Shown here one piece after another: positions 42,731 to 51,552 of a stretch of 64,000 nt of DNA. The DNA lies in the NCBI RefSeq assembly GCF_900142985.1, contig NZ_LT670849.1, positions 682,001 to 746,000 of the forward strand, read 5' to 3'. The notes beneath the pieces are model-generated. The model was not told the origin of the DNA. It made no database searches and was given only the letters and a program-made list of their open reading frames with translations. This DNA is from Bradyrhizobium erythrophlei (GTDB taxonomy: Bacteria > Pseudomonadota > Alphaproteobacteria > Rhizobiales > Xanthobacteraceae). A program made the position numbers and the translations under genes. Numbering within the stretch: position 1 is the stretch's first letter; each line of letters begins with the position of its first letter.

Positions 42731-44134
42731 ATGACCACTTTGACCACGGGCGGTTCGATACCGAGATCGGCGACCGATCACGCGGCAAGCGCGACGCAGA
42801 CGGCGGCGATCGCCGCGCGGCTGGAGCGGTTGCCGCTGACGTCCTACCAGCGCGGCCTGTTTGCCATCATAGCCACCGCCTGGTTCTTCGACAGCATGGA
42901 TCTGGGCGCGCTGACCTTCGTGCTCGGCCCGATCCGCCAGAGCTTCGGGCTCTCGACGTCAGAGGCCGGGCTACTTTCCAGCATGAGCTTTCTCGGCATG
43001 TTCCTCGGCGCGGCGTCCGCAGGCTTGTTGGCCGATCGCTTCGGCCGCACGCGGGTATTTCAGGTCAGCATGATCTTCTGGGGCCTCGGCAGCATCCTCT
43101 GCGGCCTGTCGCCGACCGTGCAGATGCTGGCCGCAGCCCGCGTACTGCTCGGCTTCGGCATGGGCATGGAATTTCCGGTCGCGCAATCCATGGTCTCCGA
43201 AATCATCCCGGCCGGACAACGTGGTCGGTATATCGCGCTGCTCGAAGGGTTCTGGCCGCTCGGCTTTATCGCCTCGGGCCTGCTTTGCCTGGCGGTGCTG
43301 TCGGTTGCCGACTGGCGCTGGGTCTTCATCCTGCAAGGCATCCCCGCGATCTTCGTCCTGATCGTGCGCCGTTACGTGCCGGAATCGCCACGCTGGCTCG
43401 CAAGCCACGGCGATGCCGAGCAAGCCGAGCGCGTGATGTCGGAGATCGAGCAGAAGGTCTCGGAGCGGCTTGGCGGCGCGGCGCTGCCGACCCCCGCCCC
43501 CTTGAAGGTCGAGGCACGCACGACAACACAAGGACTGGCGACGCTGTTTTCGCCCGGCTACCGCCGCCGCACCGTGATGCTGTGGTGCCTGTGGTTCTTT
43601 GCGCTGCTCGGCTTCTACGGCCTCACCACATGGCTCGGCGCGTTGCTTCAGGCCAAGGGCTTCCCGGTGACCAAATCCGTCTTCTACACCATCCTGATTT
43701 CGCTCGCGGGCATTCCCGGCTTCCTGGCCGCCGCCTTGACGATCGAAGCGCTGGGACGCAAGGCGACCTTGATCGCGACGCTGCTCGGCGCTGCGATCGC
43801 CTGCTACTTCTACGGCGGCGCCACGGACCAGGCCCAATTGATCACCGCCGGGCTTTGCATGCAGTTCTGCACCTTCGGCATGTGGTCGGCGCTCTATGCC
43901 TATACGCCCGAGCTTTACCCGACGCATGTGAGGGCGACCGGCACCGGATTTGCGTCGGCGATCGGGCGGATCGGCTCGCTGATCGGCCCATCGCTGATCG
44001 GCTTCATCCTGCCGGCCGCGGGTCAATCAGGCGTCTTTGCGCTCGGCGCCGGCGCGTTCATCCTCGCGGCACTGGTCGTCCTCGCGCTCGGCGAAGAAAC
44101 CAGGGGACGCACGCTCGAGAGTATCTCGCATTAA
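42731..44134 (+). CDS. MFS transporter (aromatic acid/sugar porter type)
   Basis: 467 residues, twelve transmembrane helices. Landmarks: FFDSMDLGALTFVLGPI in helix 1, the loop-2 motif GLLADRFGRTRVF, PESPRWLASHGDAEQAERV in the central loop, and YTPELYPTHVRATGTGFASA in helix 10-11, as in PcaK-like and sugar porters. GGAGGGG directly before ATG 42731 fixes the start. A palindromic operator lies just upstream and a GntR regulator gene follows, so expression is probably controlled locally. Substrate, probably an organic acid, is not known. Confidence 0.9.
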   Translation: MTTLTTGGSIPRSATDHAASATQTAAIAARLERLPLTSYQRGLFAIIATAWFFDSMDLGALTFVLGPIRQSFGLSTSEAGLLSSMSFLGMFLGAASAGLLADRFGRTRVFQVSMIFWGLGSILCGLSPTVQMLAAARVLLGFGMGMEFPVAQSMVSEIIPAGQRGRYIALLEGFWPLGFIASGLLCLAVLSVADWRWVFILQGIPAIFVLIVRRYVPESPRWLASHGDAEQAERVMSEIEQKVSERLGGAALPTPAPLKVEARTTTQGLATLFSPGYRRRTVMLWCLWFFALLGFYGLTTWLGALLQAKGFPVTKSVFYTILISLAGIPGFLAAALTIEALGRKATLIATLLGAAIACYFYGGATDQAQLITAGLCMQFCTFGMWSALYAYTPELYPTHVRATGTGFASAIGRIGSLIGPSLIGFILPAAGQSGVFALGAGAFILAALVVLALGEETRGRTLESISH

Positions 44135-44251
44135 GATGCGCGATCGTTGGCGGTTGCGGCGGCCACATGGATTGACCTTGTGGCTGCCGGTGAAATATCC
44201 CTCGCGGCTAGAATCGCGTTAGTAACAGGCAGCGAAGGAGAATCGGGATCG

Positions 44252-45016
44252 ATGGCCGTGCAGAGACCAGCCAGGCGGGCACGCGCGCCTAAACTCGTTG
44301 CGCCGAAAGGGCCGCCCAAGGCCTCGAAGGCAGAGCGGCGGACGGCCGGTTCCAACGGCACCGATCATGCGGCGGACGATGCGGAAACCCTGACCGACCG
44401 CGCCTATCGGCTGGTCGAGGAACTGATCGTTACGCTGGCGTTGCCGCCCGAAACCATTCTTTCGGAACAATCGCTGGCAGCAAAGCTCAAGATCGGACGA
44501 ACGCCGATCCGCGAAGCCTTGCAGCGGCTCGCACGCGACGGCCTGGTCGTGATCCTGCCGCGGCGGGGCATTCTGGTGTCGCAGATCAACCTGAAGACGC
44601 AGATGCGGCTGCTCGAAGTGCGTCGCGAACTGGAACGGTTGATGGCAAAAGGCGCGGCCGAACGCGCAACGCCGGAAGAGACCGCCCAGTTCGCCGCGAT
44701 AGCCCGCGACATGCGTCGCGCTTCTGATGAGAGCGACGATATGACGTTTATGAGGCTCGACCGCCAGTTCAACGAACTGGTCAGCCAAGCCGCGCGCAAC
44801 GAGTTCGCCTCGCGCGCGATGGGCCTGATGCACGGCCTGTCCCGCCGCTTCTGGTATCAGCACTATCGCGAATCCGGCGACCTGCCGCTCTCGGCGCGGC
44901 TGCATGCCGAGGTGGCCGAGGCGATCGCCAAGCGCCATCCGGATGCCGCAGGCAAGGCCTCCGACCGTCTGATCGACTACATCGAGAGTTTTACCCGCAA
45001 GACCATCGAGGCTTGA
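44252..45016 (+). CDS. GntR-family transcriptional regulator (FCD type)
   Basis: 254 residues. A basic, Ala/Pro-rich N-terminal tail (about 1-45) precedes the winged helix (LSEQSLAAKLKIGRTPIREALQRLARDG) shown here by its edges, then an FCD effector domain with metal-site residues in FMRLDRQFNELV and LHAEVAEAI. ATG 44252 has GAAGGAG upstream, slightly far. It lies 117 nt after the MFS gene on the same strand. Its stop codon directly abuts the stop of the convergent alcohol dehydrogenase gene. Confidence 0.88.
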   Translation: MAVQRPARRARAPKLVAPKGPPKASKAERRTAGSNGTDHAADDAETLTDRAYRLVEELIVTLALPPETILSEQSLAAKLKIGRTPIREALQRLARDGLVVILPRRGILVSQINLKTQMRLLEVRRELERLMAKGAAERATPEETAQFAAIARDMRRASDESDDMTFMRLDRQFNELVSQAARNEFASRAMGLMHGLSRRFWYQHYRESGDLPLSARLHAEVAEAIAKRHPDAAGKASDRLIDYIESFTRKTIEA

Positions 45017-46126
45017 TTAGAGAGTCACCACGCTGCGGATGGCCTCGCCGCGCTTGAGCGCAGCAAAGCCTTCGTTGACCTGTTCCAGCGAAATGCGTGC
45101 GGTGATGAGGTCTTTCAGATTCAGCCGGCCGTCGAGCGCCGCGCGCGCCAGCATCGGAAAATCCCGCAACGGTCGCGCGCCGCCATAGCTGGAGCGGCGG
45201 ATGCGCTTTTCCTGCATCAGGGATCCCCAGCGAAACGCCACGTCCTCGTTGACATCGGTCTTGCCGAGCCAGATCACCTCGCCGCCCGGCCGCACCGCTT
45301 CGCTCGTCAGCCGGAAGGCACGTGCGCTGCCGGCCGCTTCCAGCACCACGTCGGCGCCGCGGCCGGCCGTGAGCCACCGTACGGCCTCGACGACATCCTC
45401 ATTGCCAGCGTTGATCGCATGCGTTGCGCCAAGTTTCCGGGCCAGCCGCAGCTTGTCGTCGGCGAGATCGACCGCCATCACGGTCTCTGCGCCCGCCATC
45501 CGCGCGCCCTGTACGGCGGCAAGGCCGACCGCGCCGCAGCCGATCACCATCACCGCGTCACCATAGTGGATCGAAGCGATGTTCAGCGCCGCGCCCACGC
45601 CCGTCATGACGCCGCACCCGATCAGGCACGCCTGATCGAACGGCAACTCCTTCGGAACGGCAATCGCCTGCTGCGCCGGCACGATGCAGTATTCGGCGAG
45701 CGTGCCGAGATACATCAGGTGCTTCAGCTCCCGCCCGTCGCGCAGATGCGCGCGGCTTTGGCCGTCGAATTGAACCGCGAGCGGCGCCTGGCTCAGGTAA
45801 CTCTCGCACAGGATCGGCAGGTCGCGGTCGCAATAGAAGCAGTGCCCGCAATGCGGATTCCACGACAATACGACGTGGTCGCCTACATTGATGCCGTGGG
45901 CCTTCAGCCCGGCCTGTTCGACCACCCCGGCGGCCTCATGGCCGAGGACGATCGGCATCGGATTGCGCAAGGAGCCTTCGATCACCTCGAGGTCGGTGTG
46001 GCAGAGCCCGGCCGCCTTGATCCGGACGAGCACGTCATCGGGGGCGAGATCGGCCGCTTGCACCGTCTCGATGGTGAGCGGCGTCTTCGGCGCGTGAAGG
46101 ACGGCGGCCTTGTAGGTGAGTGCCAC
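45017..46126 (-). CDS. Zinc-dependent alcohol dehydrogenase (class III-like)
   Basis: 369 residues, medium-chain dehydrogenase. Catalytic zinc: Cys in AAGLCHTDLEV and His in VLGHEAAG; structural zinc loop CGHCFYCDRDLPILC complete; NAD motif GCGAVGLAAVQGARMAG. The sequence resembles NAD/mycothiol- or glutathione-type formaldehyde and aryl-alcohol dehydrogenases. Start GTG 46126 with GGAA seven bases upstream gives the family-typical N-terminus; the frame is open for 25 more codons without homology. It is downstream of the DUF6166-like gene (25 nt). Confidence 0.9.
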   Translation of the reverse strand: MALTYKAAVLHAPKTPLTIETVQAADLAPDDVLVRIKAAGLCHTDLEVIEGSLRNPMPIVLGHEAAGVVEQAGLKAHGINVGDHVVLSWNPHCGHCFYCDRDLPILCESYLSQAPLAVQFDGQSRAHLRDGRELKHLMYLGTLAEYCIVPAQQAIAVPKELPFDQACLIGCGVMTGVGAALNIASIHYGDAVMVIGCGAVGLAAVQGARMAGAETVMAVDLADDKLRLARKLGATHAINAGNEDVVEAVRWLTAGRGADVVLEAAGSARAFRLTSEAVRPGGEVIWLGKTDVNEDVAFRWGSLMQEKRIRRSSYGGARPLRDFPMLARAALDGRLNLKDLITARISLEQVNEGFAALKRGEAIRSVVTL

Positions 46127-46151
46127 GGAAATATTCCGCTTTCGATGTGCG

Positions 46152-46469
46152 TCAGGAGGCGGCGCGAAGCGCGTTACCGCGCAGCGCATCGAGTGCGGCA
46201 TCGATATCGGCCGACGTCATCTCCCACTCGTTGCCGAAATTCGCGACGACGCCCGTCATGAAGGGTTCGACCAGGGCGAGCGCCTTGGTGGAATCGCCGA
46301 GATGTTCGGCCAGCATCGCCAGCGCCAGCTGCCGCGGCTCCGGCCCCTCATAGCTCCACTCGAATCCGTTGGCGGTGTAGCGATGAAGATCGAGCCTCTG
46401 GTCGAGCGGCCGGCCGTCGACCGTGACCTTGATGCCGTCGATAGTGCGGTCGCCGACGAAACTCTTCAT
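46152..46469 (-). CDS. DUF6166-like small protein
   Basis: 105 residues. The pattern VDGRPLDQRLDLHRYTANGFEWSYEGPEP followed by QLALAMLAEHLGD (edges quoted) is the one I associate with the DUF6166 family: a designed-looking (R/G)PL...GFEWxYxGxGPxQLALA core of unknown function. ATG 46469 is preferred because GGGGAGGG stands just upstream; the frame extends 27 codons more without support. It probably shares a transcript with the alcohol dehydrogenase and is divergent from the hydroxylase gene. Confidence 0.7.
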   Translation of the reverse strand: MKSFVGDRTIDGIKVTVDGRPLDQRLDLHRYTANGFEWSYEGPEPRQLALAMLAEHLGDSTKALALVEPFMTGVVANFGNEWEMTSADIDAALDALRGNALRAAS

Positions 46470-46520
46470 GCACAGTCCCTCCCCGAGCCGGAATAGCAGC
46501 TTGCCGCTTTGATAGATGAG

Positions 46521-46530
46521 TGATATATCA
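46521..46530. promoter_or_regulatory. Palindrome in divergent promoter region
   Basis: TGATATATCA, a perfect 10-bp palindrome in the 109-nt gap between the DUF6166-like gene (minus) and the fatty-acid-hydroxylase gene (plus). Candidate operator for a local regulator; short enough to occur by chance. Confidence 0.35.
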
Positions 46531-46578
46531 GATGGCGAATTCGCTGTCATCGTCGATTTTCTTTAGGGTAGGACCGCC

Positions 46579-47370
46579 ATGGAACTCGCATCGACCCCCA
46601 TGTCCGACCGTCAACGCCGCTACCGCGAGACCTACCGCGAGCGCGTCGCCGGATGGTACAATGGCTGGCTGCACGTCTTCATCATCTACGTGATCGGCTT
46701 CACCGCGCTCTACATCTATCTGGCGAATGTGCGGAACTTGCGCGCCTGGGAGCTCTTGATCGTTCCCGTGACCTTCCTCGGCGCCAACTTCTTCGAATGG
46801 TGGATCCATCGCTACGTGATGCACCGCCCCTCGCAGGTCAAGGCGTTCCGCGCCATCTATAACCGCCACACCCTGATGCATCACCAGTTCTTCACCGACA
46901 CCGAGATGCGCTTTGCCGACCACCACGACTGGCGCGTGACATTCTTCCCGCCCTATGCGCTGGCGACCGTCACATTGATGTCGATCCCGCTCGCAATGAT
47001 CGCGGGCTTCATCATCTCGCCGAATGTCGGCTGGCTTCTGATTTCGACCACGACATCGATGTACCTGATCTACGAGTTCATGCACTTCTGCTGCCATGTC
47101 GAGGAGAACTGGTTCGTTCGCAATGTACCCACGGTGAACACCATCCGCCGTCACCACGCCGCCCATCACGACCAGTCGATCATGATGGAGCGCAACATGA
47201 ACCTGACCTTCCCGATCATGGACTGGCTGTTCGGCACGTCCGATCTCAACCGCGGCCTGCTCGGCCATGTCTTCAACGGCTATGATACGCGCTTCGTCAA
47301 GCGTGACATGCGCAAGACCTCGCGCACGCCGAAGATCGATGTCTCGATCCATTCGGTTGCGGCCGAGTAG
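46579..47370 (+). CDS. Fatty-acid hydroxylase/sterol desaturase family membrane protein
   Basis: 263 residues with about four transmembrane segments and the eight-histidine di-iron pattern: HRYVMH, HTLMHH, HHDWR, then HFCCH and RRHHAAHH in the second half. Such enzymes hydroxylate or desaturate lipids, carotenoids or hopanoid-like substrates using O2. The ATG is at 46579 after the divergent gap. Two small membrane-protein genes follow at 5 and 11 nt, so a small operon of membrane proteins is likely. Confidence 0.88.
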   Translation: MELASTPMSDRQRRYRETYRERVAGWYNGWLHVFIIYVIGFTALYIYLANVRNLRAWELLIVPVTFLGANFFEWWIHRYVMHRPSQVKAFRAIYNRHTLMHHQFFTDTEMRFADHHDWRVTFFPPYALATVTLMSIPLAMIAGFIISPNVGWLLISTTTSMYLIYEFMHFCCHVEENWFVRNVPTVNTIRRHHAAHHDQSIMMERNMNLTFPIMDWLFGTSDLNRGLLGHVFNGYDTRFVKRDMRKTSRTPKIDVSIHSVAAE

Positions 47371-47375
47371 CGCGG

Positions 47376-47768
47376 ATGGGCGCGATCGAACCCAATGGCG
47401 TGGCGCTCGCATTGTTCGTCGCGACGTTTGCCGCGGGCTGCCTGAGCTTCTTTACGCTCGTCGGCATGTTTCCGGCGAGCGCGCGGCCGGTTCTGGTTGC
47501 CGGCCACCTCGGCAATCTGCTCGTGCTTGCGAATTTGGTTTTGCTGCTGGTGCTGCTCGGCGGCGTGGCGCTGTTCGCACATGAGACATTGCGCTGGACC
47601 TCCGTCGTTGTGGCGGGCGGCCTGATTTTCCTGTTCGTGCCGTCGGTTTTCGAGATCATTCCGGGCACGTGGCGTGACAGTCGCGGCGGACTTCTCTTGC
47701 TCGGCGCGCTCCAACTCGCCGCGCTCGCATTGCTGATTTCACCGCTTCAGAAATTATCCGCCTTGTAA
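47376..47768 (+). CDS. Small integral membrane protein, unknown function
   Basis: 130 residues with four hydrophobic segments (about 10-30, 42-66, 76-94, 108-126) and short polar loops. I do not recognise a family. It begins 5 nt after the hydroxylase stop and ends 11 nt before another small membrane-protein gene, so it is probably coexpressed with the hydroxylase. Confidence 0.68.
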   Translation: MGAIEPNGVALALFVATFAAGCLSFFTLVGMFPASARPVLVAGHLGNLLVLANLVLLLVLLGGVALFAHETLRWTSVVVAGGLIFLFVPSVFEIIPGTWRDSRGGLLLLGALQLAALALLISPLQKLSAL

Positions 47769-47779
47769 GGAGCACGACC

Positions 47780-47950
47780 ATGCCCTTCCCGATCAAGACC
47801 GGCCTCTCGATCATCGTGCTGCTTGTCGCGCTGGCAGGCTATTTCTACCAGGACTCGCTCGGCATGCACGGCCCGAAGATCGCGATCCTGTTCCTGGCGC
47901 CGTTCATGGTGGTCGCGATGTGGATCTTTCCGGAAGTCACCCGAAAGTAG
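47780..47950 (+). CDS. Very small membrane protein (56 aa)
   Basis: Starts MPFPIKTGLSIIVLLVALAG and ends FPEVTRK: two hydrophobic helices (about 8-22 and 33-51) separated by a short polar turn. AAGGAG lies 7 nt before the ATG, and a strong bidirectional terminator follows the stop, which supports a real gene despite the length. Unknown family; perhaps a small partner of the preceding membrane proteins. Confidence 0.68.
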   Translation: MPFPIKTGLSIIVLLVALAGYFYQDSLGMHGPKIAILFLAPFMVVAMWIFPEVTRK

Positions 47951-47975
47951 CCTCCGACCGGCGGACCGAGCGCAA

Positions 47976-48023
47976 ATAAAAAAGGGGCGGCCTGGTAGTC
48001 GACCAAGCCGCCACTTTATTTTT
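47976..48023. terminator. Bidirectional rho-independent terminator
   Basis: Stem of 11 pairs with one mismatch: 47986-47996 with 48002-48012, loop AGTCG. Flanked by an A-run on the left (aaataaaaaa) and a T-run on the right (tttattttt), so it can end both the plus-strand small-protein operon and the convergent aldehyde dehydrogenase gene. Confidence 0.88.
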
Positions 48024-48040
48024 GACCGGGCCGGACGGCT

Positions 48041-49537
48041 TTACGCCGTCTTGACCCAGACAGCCTTCACGTTGAGGTACTCTTCGACATGCTGCTTGCC
48101 GGATTCCCGGCCGTAGCCGCTCATCTTGTAACCGCCGAACGGCACCGCCGGGTCCATCGCCTGGTAGCAATTGACCCACACCGAACCCGCGCGCAGCGAC
48201 TTCGCGACCTGATGCGCCTTGGTGACATTGGTGGTCCAGACGCCGGAGCCGAGACCGAAGGTCGTGGCGTTGGCGCGCTTGATCAGATCGTCGGTGTCCT
48301 TGAACGAGATCGCGGAGATCACCGGGCCGAAGATCTCTTCCTGCGCGATCCGCATATTGTCCTGCACATTGGCGAACACCGTCGGCGGCACGAAGTAGCC
48401 CTTCGACAGAGCGCCTTCGGTCAGCGGTGCGCCGCCGGCCAGCGCCTTGGCGCCCTCCTTCTGGCCAATCTCGAGATATCCCGAGACCCGATCGAGCTGC
48501 TGCTTCGACACCAGAGGTCCGATCTGGGTATTCGGATCGAGCCCGTTGCCGACATTGAGCTTCTTGCCGAACTCGGCGACGCGGCCGACGAATTCGTCAT
48601 AGACCTTGCTCTCGACGAACAGACGCGTTCCGGCGCTGCAAATCTGGCCGGAATTGGCAAACACCGCCATCGCCGCGCCCGGCACTGCGGCATCAAGGTC
48701 AGCGTCGGCGAACACGATGTCCGGCGATTTGCCGCCGAGTTCGAGCGACACACGCTTCAGATTGCCGGCCGAAGCGCGGACGATCGACTGGCCCGTGACG
48801 TGCGAACCGGTGAACGCCACCTTGTCGACGCCCGGATGCGAGGCGAGCGCAGCACCCGCCGTCTCGCCATAACCCGGCACGACGTTGACGACGCCTGCGG
48901 GAACGCCCGCCTCCATGCAGAGTTCGGCGAGCCGCAGCGAGGTCAGCGGCGCTTCTTCCGCCGGCTTCAGCACCACCGTGCAACCGGTCGCAATCGCAGG
49001 CCCGATTTTCCAGACGCTGGCGCCGAGCGGACCGTTCCAGGGAATGATCGCGCCGACGACGCCGACCGGTTCCTTCAGCGTGTAAGAGAACACTTCGCCG
49101 GGCAGCGAGTTTTCGATGGTCTCGCCATGGATCGCGGTCGCCTGCCCGGCATAGTAACGGAGCATGCCGAGCACACGCAGTTTGTTGCCGCGGGTGCGGC
49201 TGATCGGCGCGCCCATGTCGAGCGTGTCGAGCTGCGACAGTTCCTCGAAATGCTTCTCGACGAGATCGGCGAGTTTCAGAAGCAGGTTCTGGCGCTCAAA
49301 CGGCTTGACCTTGCTCCACGGTCCCTCGAAGGCGCGGCGGGCGGCCGCGACCGCACGGTTGATGTCCTCGGCATCGCCTTCGGCGACGGTCGCCAGCACT
49401 TCGCCGGTTGCAGGATTGAGCGTCTCGAACTTCTTGCCTGACGCCGCGTCGACCCATTGGCCGTCGATCAGCATTTTCTTGTAAGAACCATCGGCGTAAG
49501 GATGGCGCGTGATCGGAATTGCCTGTGAAACAGCCAT
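48041..49537 (-). CDS. NAD(P)-dependent aldehyde dehydrogenase
   Basis: 498 residues, cytosolic ALDH superfamily. Catalytic Cys in NSGQICSAGTR (near residue 302), general base Glu in LELGGKSPDIV, oxyanion Asn in IIPWNGPLG, and NAD loop region FTGSHVTGQ. Closest in style to phenylacetaldehyde or betaine-type aldehyde dehydrogenases; substrate is not fixed. The start at 49537 has weak upstream pairing. It is alone on this strand, divergent from the enoyl-CoA hydratase operon and ended by the shared terminator. Confidence 0.93.
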   Translation of the reverse strand: MAVSQAIPITRHPYADGSYKKMLIDGQWVDAASGKKFETLNPATGEVLATVAEGDAEDINRAVAAARRAFEGPWSKVKPFERQNLLLKLADLVEKHFEELSQLDTLDMGAPISRTRGNKLRVLGMLRYYAGQATAIHGETIENSLPGEVFSYTLKEPVGVVGAIIPWNGPLGASVWKIGPAIATGCTVVLKPAEEAPLTSLRLAELCMEAGVPAGVVNVVPGYGETAGAALASHPGVDKVAFTGSHVTGQSIVRASAGNLKRVSLELGGKSPDIVFADADLDAAVPGAAMAVFANSGQICSAGTRLFVESKVYDEFVGRVAEFGKKLNVGNGLDPNTQIGPLVSKQQLDRVSGYLEIGQKEGAKALAGGAPLTEGALSKGYFVPPTVFANVQDNMRIAQEEIFGPVISAISFKDTDDLIKRANATTFGLGSGVWTTNVTKAHQVAKSLRAGSVWVNCYQAMDPAVPFGGYKMSGYGRESGKQHVEEYLNVKAVWVKTA

Positions 49538-49833
49538 CGTATTTCCTGTCCTTCCCTGATCGACGCCGCATCGTGCGGCAGCGTTATTCTCGTTATGTTT
49601 GAGATTTTATAATGACGGCCCGTGACCGTAAAGCGACCGAACCGGTACGCGTGGCGATGACCTGACATGCAGAAGCACCGGGTCGTCCACCGAGTCTCTC
49701 CGCGGAGAAGCACATGTTGAACGCCGCAACCTTAGGGCGGCGTGACAATGCTTTGACAGATTGTTAGACAATCCGTTCCATGGGCCCCGGATAAAGCCGG
49801 GACGCAAGACCAATAAATAAGGAGGAGCCCGCG
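49538..49833. other. Divergent intergenic region (aldehyde dehydrogenase / enoyl-CoA hydratase)
   Basis: 296 nt. It has a plus-strand TATAAT (49608-49613), far from the hydratase start, and a TTGACA (49753-49758) without a good -10. Repeated GACAAT/ATTGTT half-sites lie at about 49744-49772. Two promoters and a regulator site are likely but not resolved. Confidence 0.4.
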
Positions 49834-50553
49834 ATGGCGATCGAGATCAGTGCCCAGGGAAAGGGCGTTTCCGTTGTTACCCTGGCAGGCCAGGACGCCG
49901 GCAATTTCCTCTATACCCGGGATCTGCTCGATCTGGCCGAAACGCTGACGAAATGCGCCTCGGACAAGGATTTGCGGGCGCTGGTCATCACCGGGCGAAA
50001 CAACATGTTTTGCGGCGGCCGGATTGGGGCCAAGGGCCTCACGAAAGCGTCCGAAGTCGCCGAAGACCTCAATGCCATCCTGAAAGTGAACGCCGCGCTC
50101 AACGCCCTGAGCGTTCCCGTCATTGCCGCGGTCGAAGGCAAGGCGTTCGGATTTGGTTTCGGCATGACGGCGCAGGTCGATTACGCGGTCGCGGCGGAGA
50201 ACGCCGTGTTCTCGCTGCCGGAGATGTCGCATGGCCTGCCGCCCCTCATCGTATTCACTTATTTGTTCCGCTTCGTGCCCTACAAGCGCGCGTTCGAACT
50301 CGCCGTCACCAGCCGGGAGATTTCCGCAAAAGAAGCCTCCGACGCCGGCATCCTCACCGAGATCGTCGCGGCAGGGGCTACGCTGAAGCGCGCGCTGGAG
50401 GTTGCGAACCAGATGGCCGCTTTCGATCCGAAGGCGATGGGGCTGCTCCGCAAGTTCGGGCGCGAGTCCGCCGAGGTGCATTCCAGGCATATGAGCGAAC
50501 ATGCGGTCGCGCTGATGAGCGTGATGCTGGCCGAGCGGAACGCGGCGCACTGA
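49834..50553 (+). CDS. Enoyl-CoA hydratase/isomerase family protein
   Basis: 239 residues, crotonase fold. Oxyanion-hole segments ITGRNNMFCGGRIG (about 50-63) and AVEGKAFGFGFGMTAQVDYAVA are present, but the two catalytic glutamates of true hydratases are not evident at the usual places, and the first oxyanion loop is unusual, so it may be an isomerase, hydrolase or other crotonase. AAGGAGGAG precedes the ATG. First gene of a five-gene plus-strand set ending with a binding protein at 54398. Confidence 0.82.
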   Translation: MAIEISAQGKGVSVVTLAGQDAGNFLYTRDLLDLAETLTKCASDKDLRALVITGRNNMFCGGRIGAKGLTKASEVAEDLNAILKVNAALNALSVPVIAAVEGKAFGFGFGMTAQVDYAVAAENAVFSLPEMSHGLPPLIVFTYLFRFVPYKRAFELAVTSREISAKEASDAGILTEIVAAGATLKRALEVANQMAAFDPKAMGLLRKFGRESAEVHSRHMSEHAVALMSVMLAERNAAH

Positions 50554-50566
50554 GCGGGCAAAGCCA

Positions 50567-51541
50567 ATGAATGTATTGGTAACGGGCGGAGCGGGATTTC
50601 TCGGCGGCTACATCATGGCCGCCTTGCTACGGCAAGGGCATGAGGCCTTTGCCTATGACATCGCACCGCCGTCCGCGGATGCGCTCGCGGTCTCCCCCGA
50701 TATCGCAGCGCGCTTTCGCTCCGGGCAGATCAATGACATCGCCCGGCTTTTCGCGGTGTGCCGGGCCGAGAAGATCGAGGCGATCATTCACTCGGCCGGA
50801 ATGGTGGGGCTCGAACCATCCCTGGAACAGCCGGTCGCGACCTACCAGACCAACGTCATGGGTCTCGTCAATATCTGCGAGGTGGCGCGGCAACTCTCGA
50901 TGCGGCGCGTCGTGTTCGTGTCGAGCAATGCCGCCTATCACAAGGGTTCGGGCGCCACGTTGGTCGAGACCGACCCGGCTTTTTCGATCCGCGACGCCAA
51001 TCCGGCCGGACACTACGGCACCTCGAAGATGGCGGGTGAAGCGATCGGGCTTGCTTACGCAAACTTCCAGAACGTCGATTTCCTCGCCATCCGTATCACC
51101 GCGATCTACGGCTTCGGCATGCGAAGCCCGATGTATATCAAGCCGATGGTCGAGAACTCCGTACTTAGCAAGCCGACGCGCTTTGCGACCGGCGGGAGGA
51201 TGAAGCGCGACTATACCCATGTGCTCGATTGCAGCGATGGCATCGTGGCCGCCCTTCACGCGCCGCCGTGGAAAGCAGGAGAGCAGCGCGTGATCAATGT
51301 CGCCAGCGGCAACGCGCGCACGGCAAGTGAAGTCGCCAAAATCGTCCGCGATACGATCCCGGGGGCCGACATCGAGATCGGCGACGACTTGACGCCGCTG
51401 GAAGAGCAGAACGTCAAGATGCGGACCTCGCTTGATATCGCCGCCGCCAAACGCCTCTTGAACTGGTCGCCGGAATGGCCGCTTGAAAAAGGCATTGCCG
51501 AATACGCCGAAACCTTCCGGCGTCATCTTTCCCGCTCCTGA
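50567..51541 (+). CDS. NAD-dependent epimerase/dehydratase family protein
   Basis: 324 residues, extended short-chain dehydrogenase. N-terminal NAD motif VTGGAGFLGGYI, conserved SSNAAYH and the catalytic YxxxK in HYGTSKMAGEA (about 143-152). UDP-sugar epimerase relatives exist, but in this operon with a 3-hydroxyisobutyrate-dehydrogenase-like enzyme a sugar-acid or lactone-forming dehydrogenase is possible. It starts 13 nt after the hydratase gene. Confidence 0.85.
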   Translation: MNVLVTGGAGFLGGYIMAALLRQGHEAFAYDIAPPSADALAVSPDIAARFRSGQINDIARLFAVCRAEKIEAIIHSAGMVGLEPSLEQPVATYQTNVMGLVNICEVARQLSMRRVVFVSSNAAYHKGSGATLVETDPAFSIRDANPAGHYGTSKMAGEAIGLAYANFQNVDFLAIRITAIYGFGMRSPMYIKPMVENSVLSKPTRFATGGRMKRDYTHVLDCSDGIVAALHAPPWKAGEQRVINVASGNARTASEVAKIVRDTIPGADIEIGDDLTPLEEQNVKMRTSLDIAAAKRLLNWSPEWPLEKGIAEYAETFRRHLSRS

Positions 51542-51552
51542 ACGAGTATCTC

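Noticed and set aside
42637..44175. 512-codon open frame on the plus strand
   Set aside because: Shifted frame of the MFS gene; Arg/Pro-rich with no hydrophobic helices.
48089..49441. 450-codon open frame on the plus strand
   Set aside because: Shadow of the aldehyde dehydrogenase gene, whose catalytic motifs are complete.
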